Assembly (NCBI GenBank): GCA_963792895.1
Contig: CAWBYA010000004.1
Span: 1 to 64,000, forward strand
Direction of reading: 5' to 3'
From: UBA6912 sp963792895
GTDB lineage: Bacteria; Actinomycetota; Acidimicrobiia; Spongiisociales; UBA5794
Length of the DNA stretch: 64,000 bases
How positions within the stretch are numbered: the stretch's first letter is position 1; the number at the start of each line of letters is the position of its first letter. The translations under genes were made by a program, and so were the position numbers. The notes beneath the pieces were generated by a model. That model was not told where the DNA came from. It searched no databases and saw only the letters and a list, made by a program, of their open reading frames with translations. Shown here in pieces: positions 1-7,691 of this stretch.

Positions 1-7
1 GAACCAC

Positions 8-442
8 GTGCGCACGATCGGCAATATCCTCTGGTTGGTGCTGGCCGGGTTCTGGCTTGCGATCGGCTACGTCATCGCCGGCATCGTCAACCTCGTATTG
101 ATCATCACGATCCCGTTCGCCATCCAGTCGTTCAAGCTCGCCGGCTACGCCCTCTGGCCCTTCGGCCGGGTCGTGGTCGAACGGCCGGGCAGCGATGCGG
201 CGCTGTCGCTGATCGGCAACATTCTCTGGCTGGTGTTCGGCGGGATTTGGCTCGCTCTTGCGCACGTGGTGACCGGCCTCGTGCTCATGCTCACGATCAT
301 CGGCATCCCGCTCGGCGTCGCGAACATCAAGATGGCCGGACTTGCCCTTGCCCCGTTTGGCCGCCAGGTCGTCACCGTTCGCGAGGCCCGAGCGATGGGT
401 GCCCGGCCGATCTCGTCTGTCGCCCACCTCGACGACCGCTGA
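8..442 (+). CDS. YccF-family inner membrane protein
   Basis: This 144-residue protein is built from two similar halves. Each begins with the pattern GNILWLV and is followed by two hydrophobic stretches, at about residues 5-50 and 68-110, giving roughly four membrane segments. The IGNILWLVxxGxW motif and the Trp/Pro/Phe-Gly segment (ALWPFGR, ALAPFGR) at the end of each half are typical of the YccF (DUF307) family of small inner-membrane proteins, whose molecular role is not established. The start used is GTG at position 8, so the promoter lies outside the window. Family assignment is confident, function is not. Confidence 0.88.
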   Translation: MRTIGNILWLVLAGFWLAIGYVIAGIVNLVLIITIPFAIQSFKLAGYALWPFGRVVVERPGSDAALSLIGNILWLVFGGIWLALAHVVTGLVLMLTIIGIPLGVANIKMAGLALAPFGRQVVTVREARAMGARPISSVAHLDDR

Positions 443-558
443 GCCGGACCGTTCCCGATCGGACTGGTCACAGCGACGCGACCGTGGACCACCCCCACAT
501 ATACCGTCGGCCGAGTACCTTGAAGGGCGTACCGAAGGACACGAGCGGGAGCAGCGCG

Positions 559-1308
559 ATGACCGCCGCAGTGCAGGCGACGCCGTCAGAGCAGGCGTGG
601 TCGGTGGGGCTCCTCGGCGGATGTCGGGTACTCGACAGTGGGCGTCCCGTCGACCTCACCACCGACGCCGAACGCCTCGTGGCGTTCCTCGCTCTGCGTG
701 CCAGCCGCGTGCCTCGCGCCTACGCCGCAGGCAGCCTGTGGATGGAGTGCAGCCAGCACCGCGCCTTCGGGAACCTCCGCGCCACCCTTTTCCGGCTTCG
801 CCGCGACGCCCTTGGCCTGGTGAGCGCCGACAGCCGCACCATCGCACTCAGCACCGGCACCCGGGTGGACATCGACAGCATCGCCGACTGGGGCGACCGG
901 ACCGGGGTGGCGGGCTCGAAGCGCAAGGGCGTCTCGGTCGACGCGCTCCGTCCGCTGGCGCTCGAGCTGCTCCCCGGCTGGGACGACGAGTGGACGCTCG
1001 TCGAGCGGGAGCGGATTCGCCAGCTCTGTCTCCACCGGCTGGAGGAGATCGCCGACGGGCTCATCGACGGCCGCCGCTACTCGCTCGCCATTCAGGCTGC
1101 GCTCATGGCGATCAGCTCAGACCCGCTGCGCGAATCTGCCCACCGCCGCCTCATCCGGGCCCACCTCGCCGAGGGCAACGCCGCCGAGGCGCTGCGCGCC
1201 TACCGCAGCTTCGAGCACCTCCTCGGAACCGAGCTGGGCATCGCGCCAACCCAGCCGTTCGCCGAGATGGCCACGTCAGTTCAACACCTCGTAGCGACCC
1301 TCCACTGA
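559..1308 (+). CDS. SARP-type transcriptional regulator with BTAD domain
   Basis: The 249-residue product starts at ATG 559; the frame is open further upstream but reads into the preceding gene. Residues about 15-105 resemble the winged-helix DNA-binding domain of AfsR/DnrI/RedD regulators (LLGGCRVLDSGRPV, then a helix-rich LRATLFRLRR segment). Residues about 125-249 form the bacterial transcriptional activator domain, with the typical WDDEW and ALRAYRSFEHLLGTELGIAP motifs. There is no ATPase domain, so it is a short SARP-like activator. Its 3' end overlaps the convergent 84-aa gene at 1276-1530 by 33 bp. Targets are unknown; the neighbouring divergent operons and the 11-bp direct repeats near 20.6 kb are candidates only. 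Confidence 0.85.
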   Translation: MTAAVQATPSEQAWSVGLLGGCRVLDSGRPVDLTTDAERLVAFLALRASRVPRAYAAGSLWMECSQHRAFGNLRATLFRLRRDALGLVSADSRTIALSTGTRVDIDSIADWGDRTGVAGSKRKGVSVDALRPLALELLPGWDDEWTLVERERIRQLCLHRLEEIADGLIDGRRYSLAIQAALMAISSDPLRESAHRRLIRAHLAEGNAAEALRAYRSFEHLLGTELGIAPTQPFAEMATSVQHLVATLH

Positions 1309-1530
1309 CACCGGCGCCGCCGACAGGTTCCGCACCGTCAACCAGTAGGTGATGGCCGTCGCCGATGCCCGCTGGACTTCCACGTCCCAGTCGATCTGGG
1401 CGGCGCCGGGTTGGGCCGTCGTGGGCACCACCGTCCACACGACGTGCCAGTCGGGCGGCCACGAATGGGTGAACCACTTCTGCGTCGCTCCGGCGGCGAT
1501 GGTCCCCGAGAACTGGGTGCCGACCCGCAT
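1276..1530 (-). CDS. Detached copy of the M64 peptidase C-terminal domain
   Basis: The 84-residue product is clearly paralogous to the last ~84 residues of the M64 peptidase encoded immediately upstream. Both share VGTQF-GTI-A-AT, a W-T-W--WHVVWTV core and ITYW---NL---P--V-GRY. It begins with ATG 1530 in the same reading frame as the peptidase, separated from it only by a TAG stop and three codons. The stop codon is part of a strong Shine-Dalgarno sequence (TAGGAGG), 6-7 nt before the ATG. It may be an independent small protein, or a second repeat cut off from the peptidase by one nonsense codon. Predicted to be a beta-sandwich-like binding domain; no signal peptide. Confidence 0.7.
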   Translation of the reverse strand: MRVGTQFSGTIAAGATQKWFTHSWPPDWHVVWTVVPTTAQPGAAQIDWDVEVQRASATAITYWLTVRNLSAAPVSVEGRYEVLN

Positions 1531-1539
1531 TGGCTCCTC

Positions 1540-2679
1540 CTATTCCTTGGCCACGATCGCATACCGCCCGGCGACCTCGATCGGGCCTTCCGTCAGGTTC
1601 GTGATGTCGATCCAGTAGGTGATCCGCTCCCGGTTCGCCCGCTCCACGTTCACGTCCCAGGTGACCCCCGGGCCCGGGGTCACAGGGGTGTTCGTGGTGA
1701 CGGTCCACACCACGTGCCAGCAGGCCGGCCAGTCGTACGTGAACCACCGATTCGTGGCCTTGGCCGGGATCGTCCCGGTGAACTGCGTCCCTACCTGCGG
1801 CCCGGAGAACGCCGGCAGGTGTGGAGCGAGGACCTGGCGGATCGCCCGCCGGCACACGGCGCAGAACGCCACGCCGAGGTTCCGCATGTAGCAGTCGTGT
1901 TCCGGCCGGTACAGCCCGCAGCGTGCCCGGCCGCCGCCCTCGAAGAGCCCGACGGTGCCGGTGGCGACCGGCGATGCCGCCGTGTTGGTCGTCGTGCAAT
2001 CGGGGTTGGTCTGGGTGGGCAGCGGCGTGGCGCTGTTGATGAGGTCGGCCCACTTGGTCGTTGCCCGGTCGGTGTCCTCCGTGATGTTCGGCTGAAGCGG
2101 CTCGCCCCCCGGCCACGTGTCCATCGCATCGCTGTACTCGTCCATCAGCCGGAACGCCGAGTGCCCCAGCTCGTGGATCCCGATCTCCGCTGCCGCCGGG
2201 TCGGTCGAGAACCACGCCACCGCCCCGCCCGCCCCGCCGTATTGCGGGTCGTTGACGATGACGACTGCGGCGTCCACCTGCGGCACTTCGGTCTGGGCGG
2301 TGACGAGTGCCCGTGCGTCGCTGCCGGCCAGCAGCCGGCGCGTGTTGTTGACGCAGAATGTCGCGTCGAAGAACGTCGCCGCCGACTTTCCTGTCCCCAC
2401 GCTGCCGTCGCCGCATGCCGCCGGATCGTCTGCGCCGCTGTCGGTCGACGACACGTCCACCCTGTACACGTTGATAGCACACCACATGTCGGTGAACGGC
2501 TGCGTGGCGAACAGCTTGTCGACGAACGCATTGGCATCCGTGTGGAACTTGGGAAGCTCCGCCACCTGGTAGCCCTCGGACAAGATCACCATCGTCCACC
2601 GCGCCGAGTCCGGCCCGTGGTCGACCAGCTTGGTGTGGCCGTGGACGGTGCCGTCTGCGGCGGTCACGCCTCCGCCCAC
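1540..2679 (-). CDS. M64-family zinc metallopeptidase
   Basis: The 379-residue protein carries the zinc-binding motif HELGH at about residues 169-173, followed by SAFRLMDEY (Asp180, Glu181). It also has the N-terminal segment MVILSEGY typical of the M64 (IgA-peptidase-like) family. Residues about 295-379 are an extra domain repeated in the next small gene. No signal peptide is visible, which is odd for a family that is usually exported. The start is uncertain: GTG 2679 overlaps the preceding gene by 16 bp, while GTG 2667 would give a GTGA overlap; neither has a well-spaced ribosome site. It is the fourth gene of a minus-strand operon of unknown purpose. Family confident, substrate unknown. 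Confidence 0.85.
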   Translation of the reverse strand: MGGGVTAADGTVHGHTKLVDHGPDSARWTMVILSEGYQVAELPKFHTDANAFVDKLFATQPFTDMWCAINVYRVDVSSTDSGADDPAACGDGSVGTGKSAATFFDATFCVNNTRRLLAGSDARALVTAQTEVPQVDAAVVIVNDPQYGGAGGAVAWFSTDPAAAEIGIHELGHSAFRLMDEYSDAMDTWPGGEPLQPNITEDTDRATTKWADLINSATPLPTQTNPDCTTTNTAASPVATGTVGLFEGGGRARCGLYRPEHDCYMRNLGVAFCAVCRRAIRQVLAPHLPAFSGPQVGTQFTGTIPAKATNRWFTYDWPACWHVVWTVTTNTPVTPGPGVTWDVNVERANRERITYWIDITNLTEGPIEVAGRYAIVAKE

Positions 2680-3134
2680 CCTTCGGGATAGTCGCGTTCC
2701 CGCAGCCGCGCCTTCACGAGCTGCTTGGGAGCACGGACCGCCACCTCGTCCGGGCTCGGTCTGCCGCGCAGCACGATCTCGTGGGCGCCCTCCACGTCGG
2801 GGACCACCGCCTGGAACACGCCTGCGGGGTCCTCCGCCGCGACCCGGCGGATCCCCTCGGCAGGATCGGGGGAGAACACCTCGTACTCGTGGCGCAGCGG
2901 CGTGCTCAGCACCTGGCGGTACAGGGTCTCCCCATTCGCATCGCGGACCTCGACCCAGTACCCGGCGTCACCCCGCTCCACGAGCTCGGCGTCGTCCGGA
3001 GGCGCCACCATCGTCACCCTCTGCTGGGCGACGATGCGCACCCCGGCGGCGTCGTACTCGAACGTCACCCGCCATGCCCCTGGGCCGGATCCGTCGCCCG
3101 GCCCGGGCCGCTCAAGACGGTCGTCGCCGGTCAT
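2664..3134 (-). CDS. Hypothetical protein of the M64 operon
   Basis: The product is 156 residues, rich in acidic residues and predicted beta-strand, with no signal peptide, membrane segment or cysteine. I recognise no family. The central part (YWVEVRDANGETLYRQVL, HEYEVFSPDP) reads like a beta-sandwich domain that could bind a partner or substrate. It lies 6 bp after the end of the 323-aa gene and overlaps the M64 peptidase start, so all are probably co-translated. Its constant position between an unknown protein and the peptidase suggests a shared task, for example as inhibitor, chaperone or adaptor of the peptidase; this is inference only. Confidence 0.7.
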   Translation of the reverse strand: MTGDDRLERPGPGDGSGPGAWRVTFEYDAAGVRIVAQQRVTMVAPPDDAELVERGDAGYWVEVRDANGETLYRQVLSTPLRHEYEVFSPDPAEGIRRVAAEDPAGVFQAVVPDVEGAHEIVLRGRPSPDEVAVRAPKQLVKARLRERDYPEGWAEA

Positions 3135-3140
3135 CGTCGC

Positions 3141-4112
3141 TCACGCCGGTGCAACGAACGCCGTCCCGTCCCACACCGCATCGAGCCGCTCGCGCACGCT
3201 CGATGCAGCTATGGCGCCCGCCGAATACAGCAGCTCGAACTCGCTCCTGGCCTCCGTGACCCCGGCGACGAGTCCCGTGATGTTCGTCCACCGGTTCCAG
3301 TCGCCGGGATCGGCAGGTGATACCGGTGCCGAGAGCGGTGAAGCGGTGTACCAGCCCGCTGCGTTCAGGGTCGGTGCCAGCTCGAGGAACACGTCACTCA
3401 CGGTTGCCTGCGAGCAGGTGGTGGCATCGCACGACCACAGATCCCAGCTGGCCGCCGCCACCGAGCCGGCGTTGGGAGCTGTCGCATCGAGCTGGCGGGC
3501 AACCACCACGTTCGGACCGGCGCCGCCCGCCTGTCCCACCGCCAGCGAGTCGGTGGTTGGGTCGGCCAGCGCGGCGGCGGGCAACAGCTCGAGTGAGCGC
3601 CCCAGATACGGCAGCAGGTCGGTCGGCGGATCTGCGCCGAGCACCAGCGGCGGCAGCGGGCGGGTCACCGCCAGGATCGGCAGCTCGCATCCTGCATCGT
3701 GGATCTGCTGGACGGCGGCGTCGAAGGCAGCTGCGAAGTCCGTGCGCACCGCATACGACACGGGCGTCTGCTGCTCGACCCCAGACGGCCGATCGTTGTG
3801 CCGAGACACGAAGTAGAGCGCAGGGAGCACAGGGTCGAAGCCCGGCGAGGGGTTGGGGCCGGCGACTCCGAGCGCCGCAGCCAGCACCTGGGCGCGCAAC
3901 ACCGCGTCGTTCTCGATGAGGTTCAGGTAGCCCCCGACCTCGGTGATGTTGCCGGGCGGCGGCACTCGCGACGGGAAGAGGTCACCCGAGAGTGCCAGCC
4001 GGCGCAGGATGATCTGCTGCGCCTCCAGCATCTCGGGGCTGATCGCCGAGTCGAGGACGCGGGTGAGGGCATCGAGCGCCCGGTCTTCTGCCGTGTTCGC
4101 ACCTTCGGCCAT
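3141..4112 (-). CDS. Hypothetical protein of the M64 operon
   Basis: The 323-residue product starts at ATG 4112, preceded by a G-rich ribosome site (AGAGGGGG); the open frame extends further upstream into the preceding gene but that part is not needed. The N-terminal third is helical (ALDALTRVLDSAISPEMLEA), followed by a Pro-rich linker (PSRVPPPGN) and a mixed segment with VVVARQLDA and SWDLWSCDATTCSQ, which holds a pair of cysteines. There is no signal peptide or membrane helix. I do not recognise a family. It sits 37 bp after the 1139-aa gene and 6 bp before the 156-aa gene, so it is the second gene of the same operon. Confidence 0.7.
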   Translation of the reverse strand: MAEGANTAEDRALDALTRVLDSAISPEMLEAQQIILRRLALSGDLFPSRVPPPGNITEVGGYLNLIENDAVLRAQVLAAALGVAGPNPSPGFDPVLPALYFVSRHNDRPSGVEQQTPVSYAVRTDFAAAFDAAVQQIHDAGCELPILAVTRPLPPLVLGADPPTDLLPYLGRSLELLPAAALADPTTDSLAVGQAGGAGPNVVVARQLDATAPNAGSVAAASWDLWSCDATTCSQATVSDVFLELAPTLNAAGWYTASPLSAPVSPADPGDWNRWTNITGLVAGVTEARSEFELLYSAGAIAASSVRERLDAVWDGTAFVAPA

Positions 4113-4149
4113 CAGGCCCCCTCTCTCATGCTCGCTTGGTGTCTGTTGA

Positions 4150-7100
4150 TCATGTCGGTGCCGCCCCGCCGTCGATGGTCGAGCCGCCGGAGCCGCCCGT
4201 GCTTCCCGAGCCACCCGATGAGCCGGAGCCCGAGCCCGAACCGCTGCCACCGGCTCCGGTTCCGCCAGACTCGCCGTCCTTCTTCTCGTCCTTCTTCTCT
4301 TCGGTGGCTCCCTTCTTCGCTTTGATGACCTCGGGAATCGAGTCCATTGCGGCCTTGGCGAGACCGGACGCCTGCTCGATCGTCTTGTTCAGGTTCCCGG
4401 CCGTCGATTCCGTCTGCACCTTCATCTGCGCCGCCAGTTGCTGGAGACCGGTGAGGTCCTTCGGCAGGTTGGACTCCGGGAGGCTGGCGATCAGTGCCGT
4501 TGCCAGGTCGGCAGGCGACAGCGCAGCCGGTCCTTGGTTGATGGTGACGATGCCGTTGGTCTGGAGCTCGGACGGCGCCGTCGCCCCGCTGGGTCCGACG
4601 AGCTTGTTGCCGCCGCCGAACAGCTCGGCGAGCTGCGCCGGATCGGTCGCCGTGTCGGGCGGGGAGTCCTGCCAGTTCCAGAACCGGGTCAGGTCGATCT
4701 TCTCGCTGGATTCGCACGATCCGAGCACCGCCTCGCCCAGCACCCCGCGTGCCGGCAAGGTGATCGAGGTCTGTGGCGGTGCGAAGGCCTGTCGATGGAA
4801 GCGCAGCAGCGCCTCCTGCACGTCGCGACTCGTGTGCCCGATCTCGCCGGCCAGCCGAGGTGGGATGAAGAACGGCATCACTGCAGCATTGCCGAAGAAC
4901 CCGAGCACCACGTTGGCAACGCAGTTGAGCAGCGGCACCTCGTCGCTGGCGTCCCCGATACCTCCCGTCGGCACCCCGATCGTGTAGGGCTCGAGCATGA
5001 TCGCCCGCTCCTCGGGGGTCAGCGACTGCCACACCGCCTTGGAGTACTCGACGGTGTTCTGCACGACGTGGCCGAGCACGGCCTCGATGCGCAGCAGGTC
5101 GGCGAAGGCGAGCTCCGGGGGGAGCCGCCGCGCCGCCACCGGCAACACCGCTCCCATGATTTCCGACCCACCAGGGCCGTTGTAGGCCTCCAGCAGATCG
5201 GTGCCGCCGCCGAGCGTCGCCACGGGATCGCGCACCACCGGCCCGCCGAGCTCTTGCTCCAGATCGGCCGTGCGAAGCGTGACGTCGAGCGACGCCGTGT
5301 TGGCGAGATAGCTGAAGACGTCGCTGAACGAAAGGGCGGACGGGAGGGCGAGCCGGTAGGAGAACGTCGAGAAGCGACGGGAGAACTCGATGCGCGCGAT
5401 ATCGCTCTTGGCGATGTAGTCCGGCAGTGCCAGCGCCCCCGTCCGGATCTCGAACGAGCCGGCGCGCCGGGTCCGCAACGCCTGCAGCAGCTCGGCACGG
5501 GTCTCGTACCCGCTGCCGACAGCCGGGCTGGCGCCCACCAGCCGGATCGGCCCCACCCGGGCGCCGGTCGTCGAGATGGCCGTCGCATAGATGTCCTCGA
5601 AAGGCATGAACGTGCCCTCGATGCGAAGGTTGACGATGTCCTGCGCCGCACCGCCAGAGCTCTCCACCGTCATCGTCGGGTTGCCGGCGAAGGCCCGCAG
5701 CACCCGCAGCCCGTGCATCAGCTCCGGCTGGAATCTCAGGCGCGACTCGAGAACGTCGTGATAGCGCAGCAGCGTGCGATATCGGGCGAGGAGGAAGTCC
5801 CTGGAGTAGCTGCCCGTCGGCAGCGCCCGCGGCTGGAAAGAGTCGAGGAACTGCACGATCTCGAGCGGCACGAAGCACACCAACTGCACGTCGTCAACGT
5901 TGCTGCTGACGCCGAAGTGGCGCAGCACCTGCCAGTACTGCATCGTGAGCGCGTGGTTGTGGTTGTGGTTGGTGATGACCTTGGTCACCACCTCCCGGGT
6001 CTCCGTCGCCGTCGCCAGGCGCACGCTGGTCCGGTTGGCGGTACGGCGGGCGGCAGCCTGCCGGGACAGGCTGGAATGGAAGTCCTGCGAAGCGCTGGAT
6101 GCGTAGTCGCGGCTGGCTTTCTGCCAGCTCGACGTCGAACCGGTCGTAGTGGAATCGGAGTACCCGCCGCCGAGGCCGAGCCCGGCGACGATGCCGCTGA
6201 AGAACCCGCCGACGGCGAGCCCGCCGCCGAAGGCGCCCGCCTCGCTGCGGGTCTTCATACGACTCCCGCCCGACGCCGACTCGTTGAAGGCGCTGTCGAA
6301 GACGGCCCTGGTGGAGCTGTCAGCCACCTCGTTGTAGCGCTGGAACTCGGTGGCGGTGAGCGACTCCACCTCACGCACCGACAGCGTCTCGCGCTCCTCG
6401 GAGACGGCGATGCGCTGCTGCTCGCCGGGCGCCAGCGGCAGCGAGTAGACGAGATCGCCGAGGGAGAGGCCGGTGGGGATCCACAACTGCCGCATGGTCA
6501 GCACGTAGCCGAGCCCGAGGCTGGCTGCCTTCGGCACGCGCTTGGGATCGCGCTCGACGAGGTCGAGGAAGCTGGTCACGTCGATCGGAGCCTCGATGGG
6601 AACCCGCTCCACCAGCTCGAACGAGCCGAGGGCTGCCATCGCCTCGATCAGCTGGTCGGTTCCGACGTACTTCGTGAGCCCAAGCGAGCTGGCGGAGAGC
6701 AGTGCGTTGCGCTCGTTGCGAGTGCTGATGCGCGCCCCGAGCCGCCTGCTGCTGAGGTGGGGCTCGATCAGCCGTACCAGCATGGAGTAGCGGTAGCGGT
6801 CGATGACGCCGGAGTTGGAGCGAAATGACTTTGCGCAGTCCTCCTCGCCCAGCGTGATGACGGGAGCAGGGCTCGCAAACTCCTCAGGGTGTTCGAGGAC
6901 GTCGTCCTCGCTGGTGGGCAGCACGATGTCGCCGAGCTCGGCGACGACGCTACGGGGGAGTGGGGTGAGGGTGACGTCGAGCGGCAGCACGCCGAGTTTC
7001 CCGTTGCCCGCGATCAGATCGTTCCGACGCAGCTGCAGCTCGGTGGCGCGGTTGCTTCCGGACACCACCAGCACCATGCCGTCGTCGCCCACCGGCCGTG

Positions 7101-7569
7101 GGGGGAGCGACAGTTTGAAGGCGCCGCGGGCATCAGCCGTCGTCTGCGGATTCGTCCACGGGGCCGCGATGTCGGCGGTGGCAACGCTCGACGGCTCGAG
7201 GGCGCGCACCGACACGTAGCCGGCGTCGGTGCCGTCGGAATTGACGAGCCGGCCGGAGAGTGCCGCAGGCAGGACTTCGGGGACCTCGGGAAAGAAGTCG
7301 TCGAGGTCTGTCTTGATGAGGTCGAGCGTCGTGTAGATCTGCGTTATCGAGCGCATTCGCTCTGCGAAGATCGCCGTCAGGTGCTCGGTGGTGACGTCGA
7401 CCTGCAAGCCGAGGTCCTCGAGGTCGAGGCTCGCGATGGGGTTGCGTATCCGGTCGTCGACCAGCGGTCCGGAGGCAGCGTCCTCGAACAGCTCGCCCCG
7501 GGGGGCACCGGCGAACCGATTTGCGTCGAACGACACCCTGACTCCCTCGGGCACGTTTCGTCCGGTCAT
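4150..7569 (-). CDS. Large protein with CNA-B/carboxypeptidase-regulatory-like domain, first gene of the M64 operon
   Basis: This 1139-residue protein starts at ATG 7569 behind a strong ribosome site (AGGAGGGG). Residues about 100-182 look like a carboxypeptidase-regulatory or Cna-B-like beta domain (LSGRLVNSDGTDAGYVSV ... DARGAFKLSLPP). Residues about 446-470 form a glycine-zipper-like hydrophobic stretch (GGGLAVGGFFSGIVAGLGL) that might insert in a membrane. It is followed by a Ser/Ala/Arg-rich coiled segment and a conspicuous NHNHNHA motif (about 534-540). The last ~40 residues are Gly/Ser repeats after a Lys/Glu-rich stretch. There is no signal peptide. I cannot assign a family or function. 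It heads an operon with an M64 metallopeptidase, which may process it (inference). Confidence 0.8.
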   Translation of the reverse strand: MTGRNVPEGVRVSFDANRFAGAPRGELFEDAASGPLVDDRIRNPIASLDLEDLGLQVDVTTEHLTAIFAERMRSITQIYTTLDLIKTDLDDFFPEVPEVLPAALSGRLVNSDGTDAGYVSVRALEPSSVATADIAAPWTNPQTTADARGAFKLSLPPRPVGDDGMVLVVSGSNRATELQLRRNDLIAGNGKLGVLPLDVTLTPLPRSVVAELGDIVLPTSEDDVLEHPEEFASPAPVITLGEEDCAKSFRSNSGVIDRYRYSMLVRLIEPHLSSRRLGARISTRNERNALLSASSLGLTKYVGTDQLIEAMAALGSFELVERVPIEAPIDVTSFLDLVERDPKRVPKAASLGLGYVLTMRQLWIPTGLSLGDLVYSLPLAPGEQQRIAVSEERETLSVREVESLTATEFQRYNEVADSSTRAVFDSAFNESASGGSRMKTRSEAGAFGGGLAVGGFFSGIVAGLGLGGGYSDSTTTGSTSSWQKASRDYASSASQDFHSSLSRQAAARRTANRTSVRLATATETREVVTKVITNHNHNHALTMQYWQVLRHFGVSSNVDDVQLVCFVPLEIVQFLDSFQPRALPTGSYSRDFLLARYRTLLRYHDVLESRLRFQPELMHGLRVLRAFAGNPTMTVESSGGAAQDIVNLRIEGTFMPFEDIYATAISTTGARVGPIRLVGASPAVGSGYETRAELLQALRTRRAGSFEIRTGALALPDYIAKSDIARIEFSRRFSTFSYRLALPSALSFSDVFSYLANTASLDVTLRTADLEQELGGPVVRDPVATLGGGTDLLEAYNGPGGSEIMGAVLPVAARRLPPELAFADLLRIEAVLGHVVQNTVEYSKAVWQSLTPEERAIMLEPYTIGVPTGGIGDASDEVPLLNCVANVVLGFFGNAAVMPFFIPPRLAGEIGHTSRDVQEALLRFHRQAFAPPQTSITLPARGVLGEAVLGSCESSEKIDLTRFWNWQDSPPDTATDPAQLAELFGGGNKLVGPSGATAPSELQTNGIVTINQGPAALSPADLATALIASLPESNLPKDLTGLQQLAAQMKVQTESTAGNLNKTIEQASGLAKAAMDSIPEVIKAKKGATEEKKDEKKDGESGGTGAGGSGSGSGSGSSGGSGSTGGSGGSTIDGGAAPT

Positions 7570-7691
7570 GCACCCCTCCTGTTCGTACGCTGCGCTCTCC
7601 CGGAGGGCTATACAGCAGCGCGTTGCGGTGGCGTTGCCGCTGCGTTATCTCCGATGCCTGTGTAAACGCCGACCACCGATAGGGTCCTGGT

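Noticed and set aside
1151..2599. 482-aa open frame on the minus strand overlapping the M64 gene
   Set aside because: The M64 frame has the catalytic motif and ribosome-site logic; this overlapping frame is low-complexity Arg/Gly-rich.
4438..6828. 796-aa open frame on the + strand
   Set aside because: It lies wholly antisense to the 1139-aa gene, has the biased composition of a GC-rich shadow frame (Arg/Glu/Gly rich) and no domain or ribosome site.
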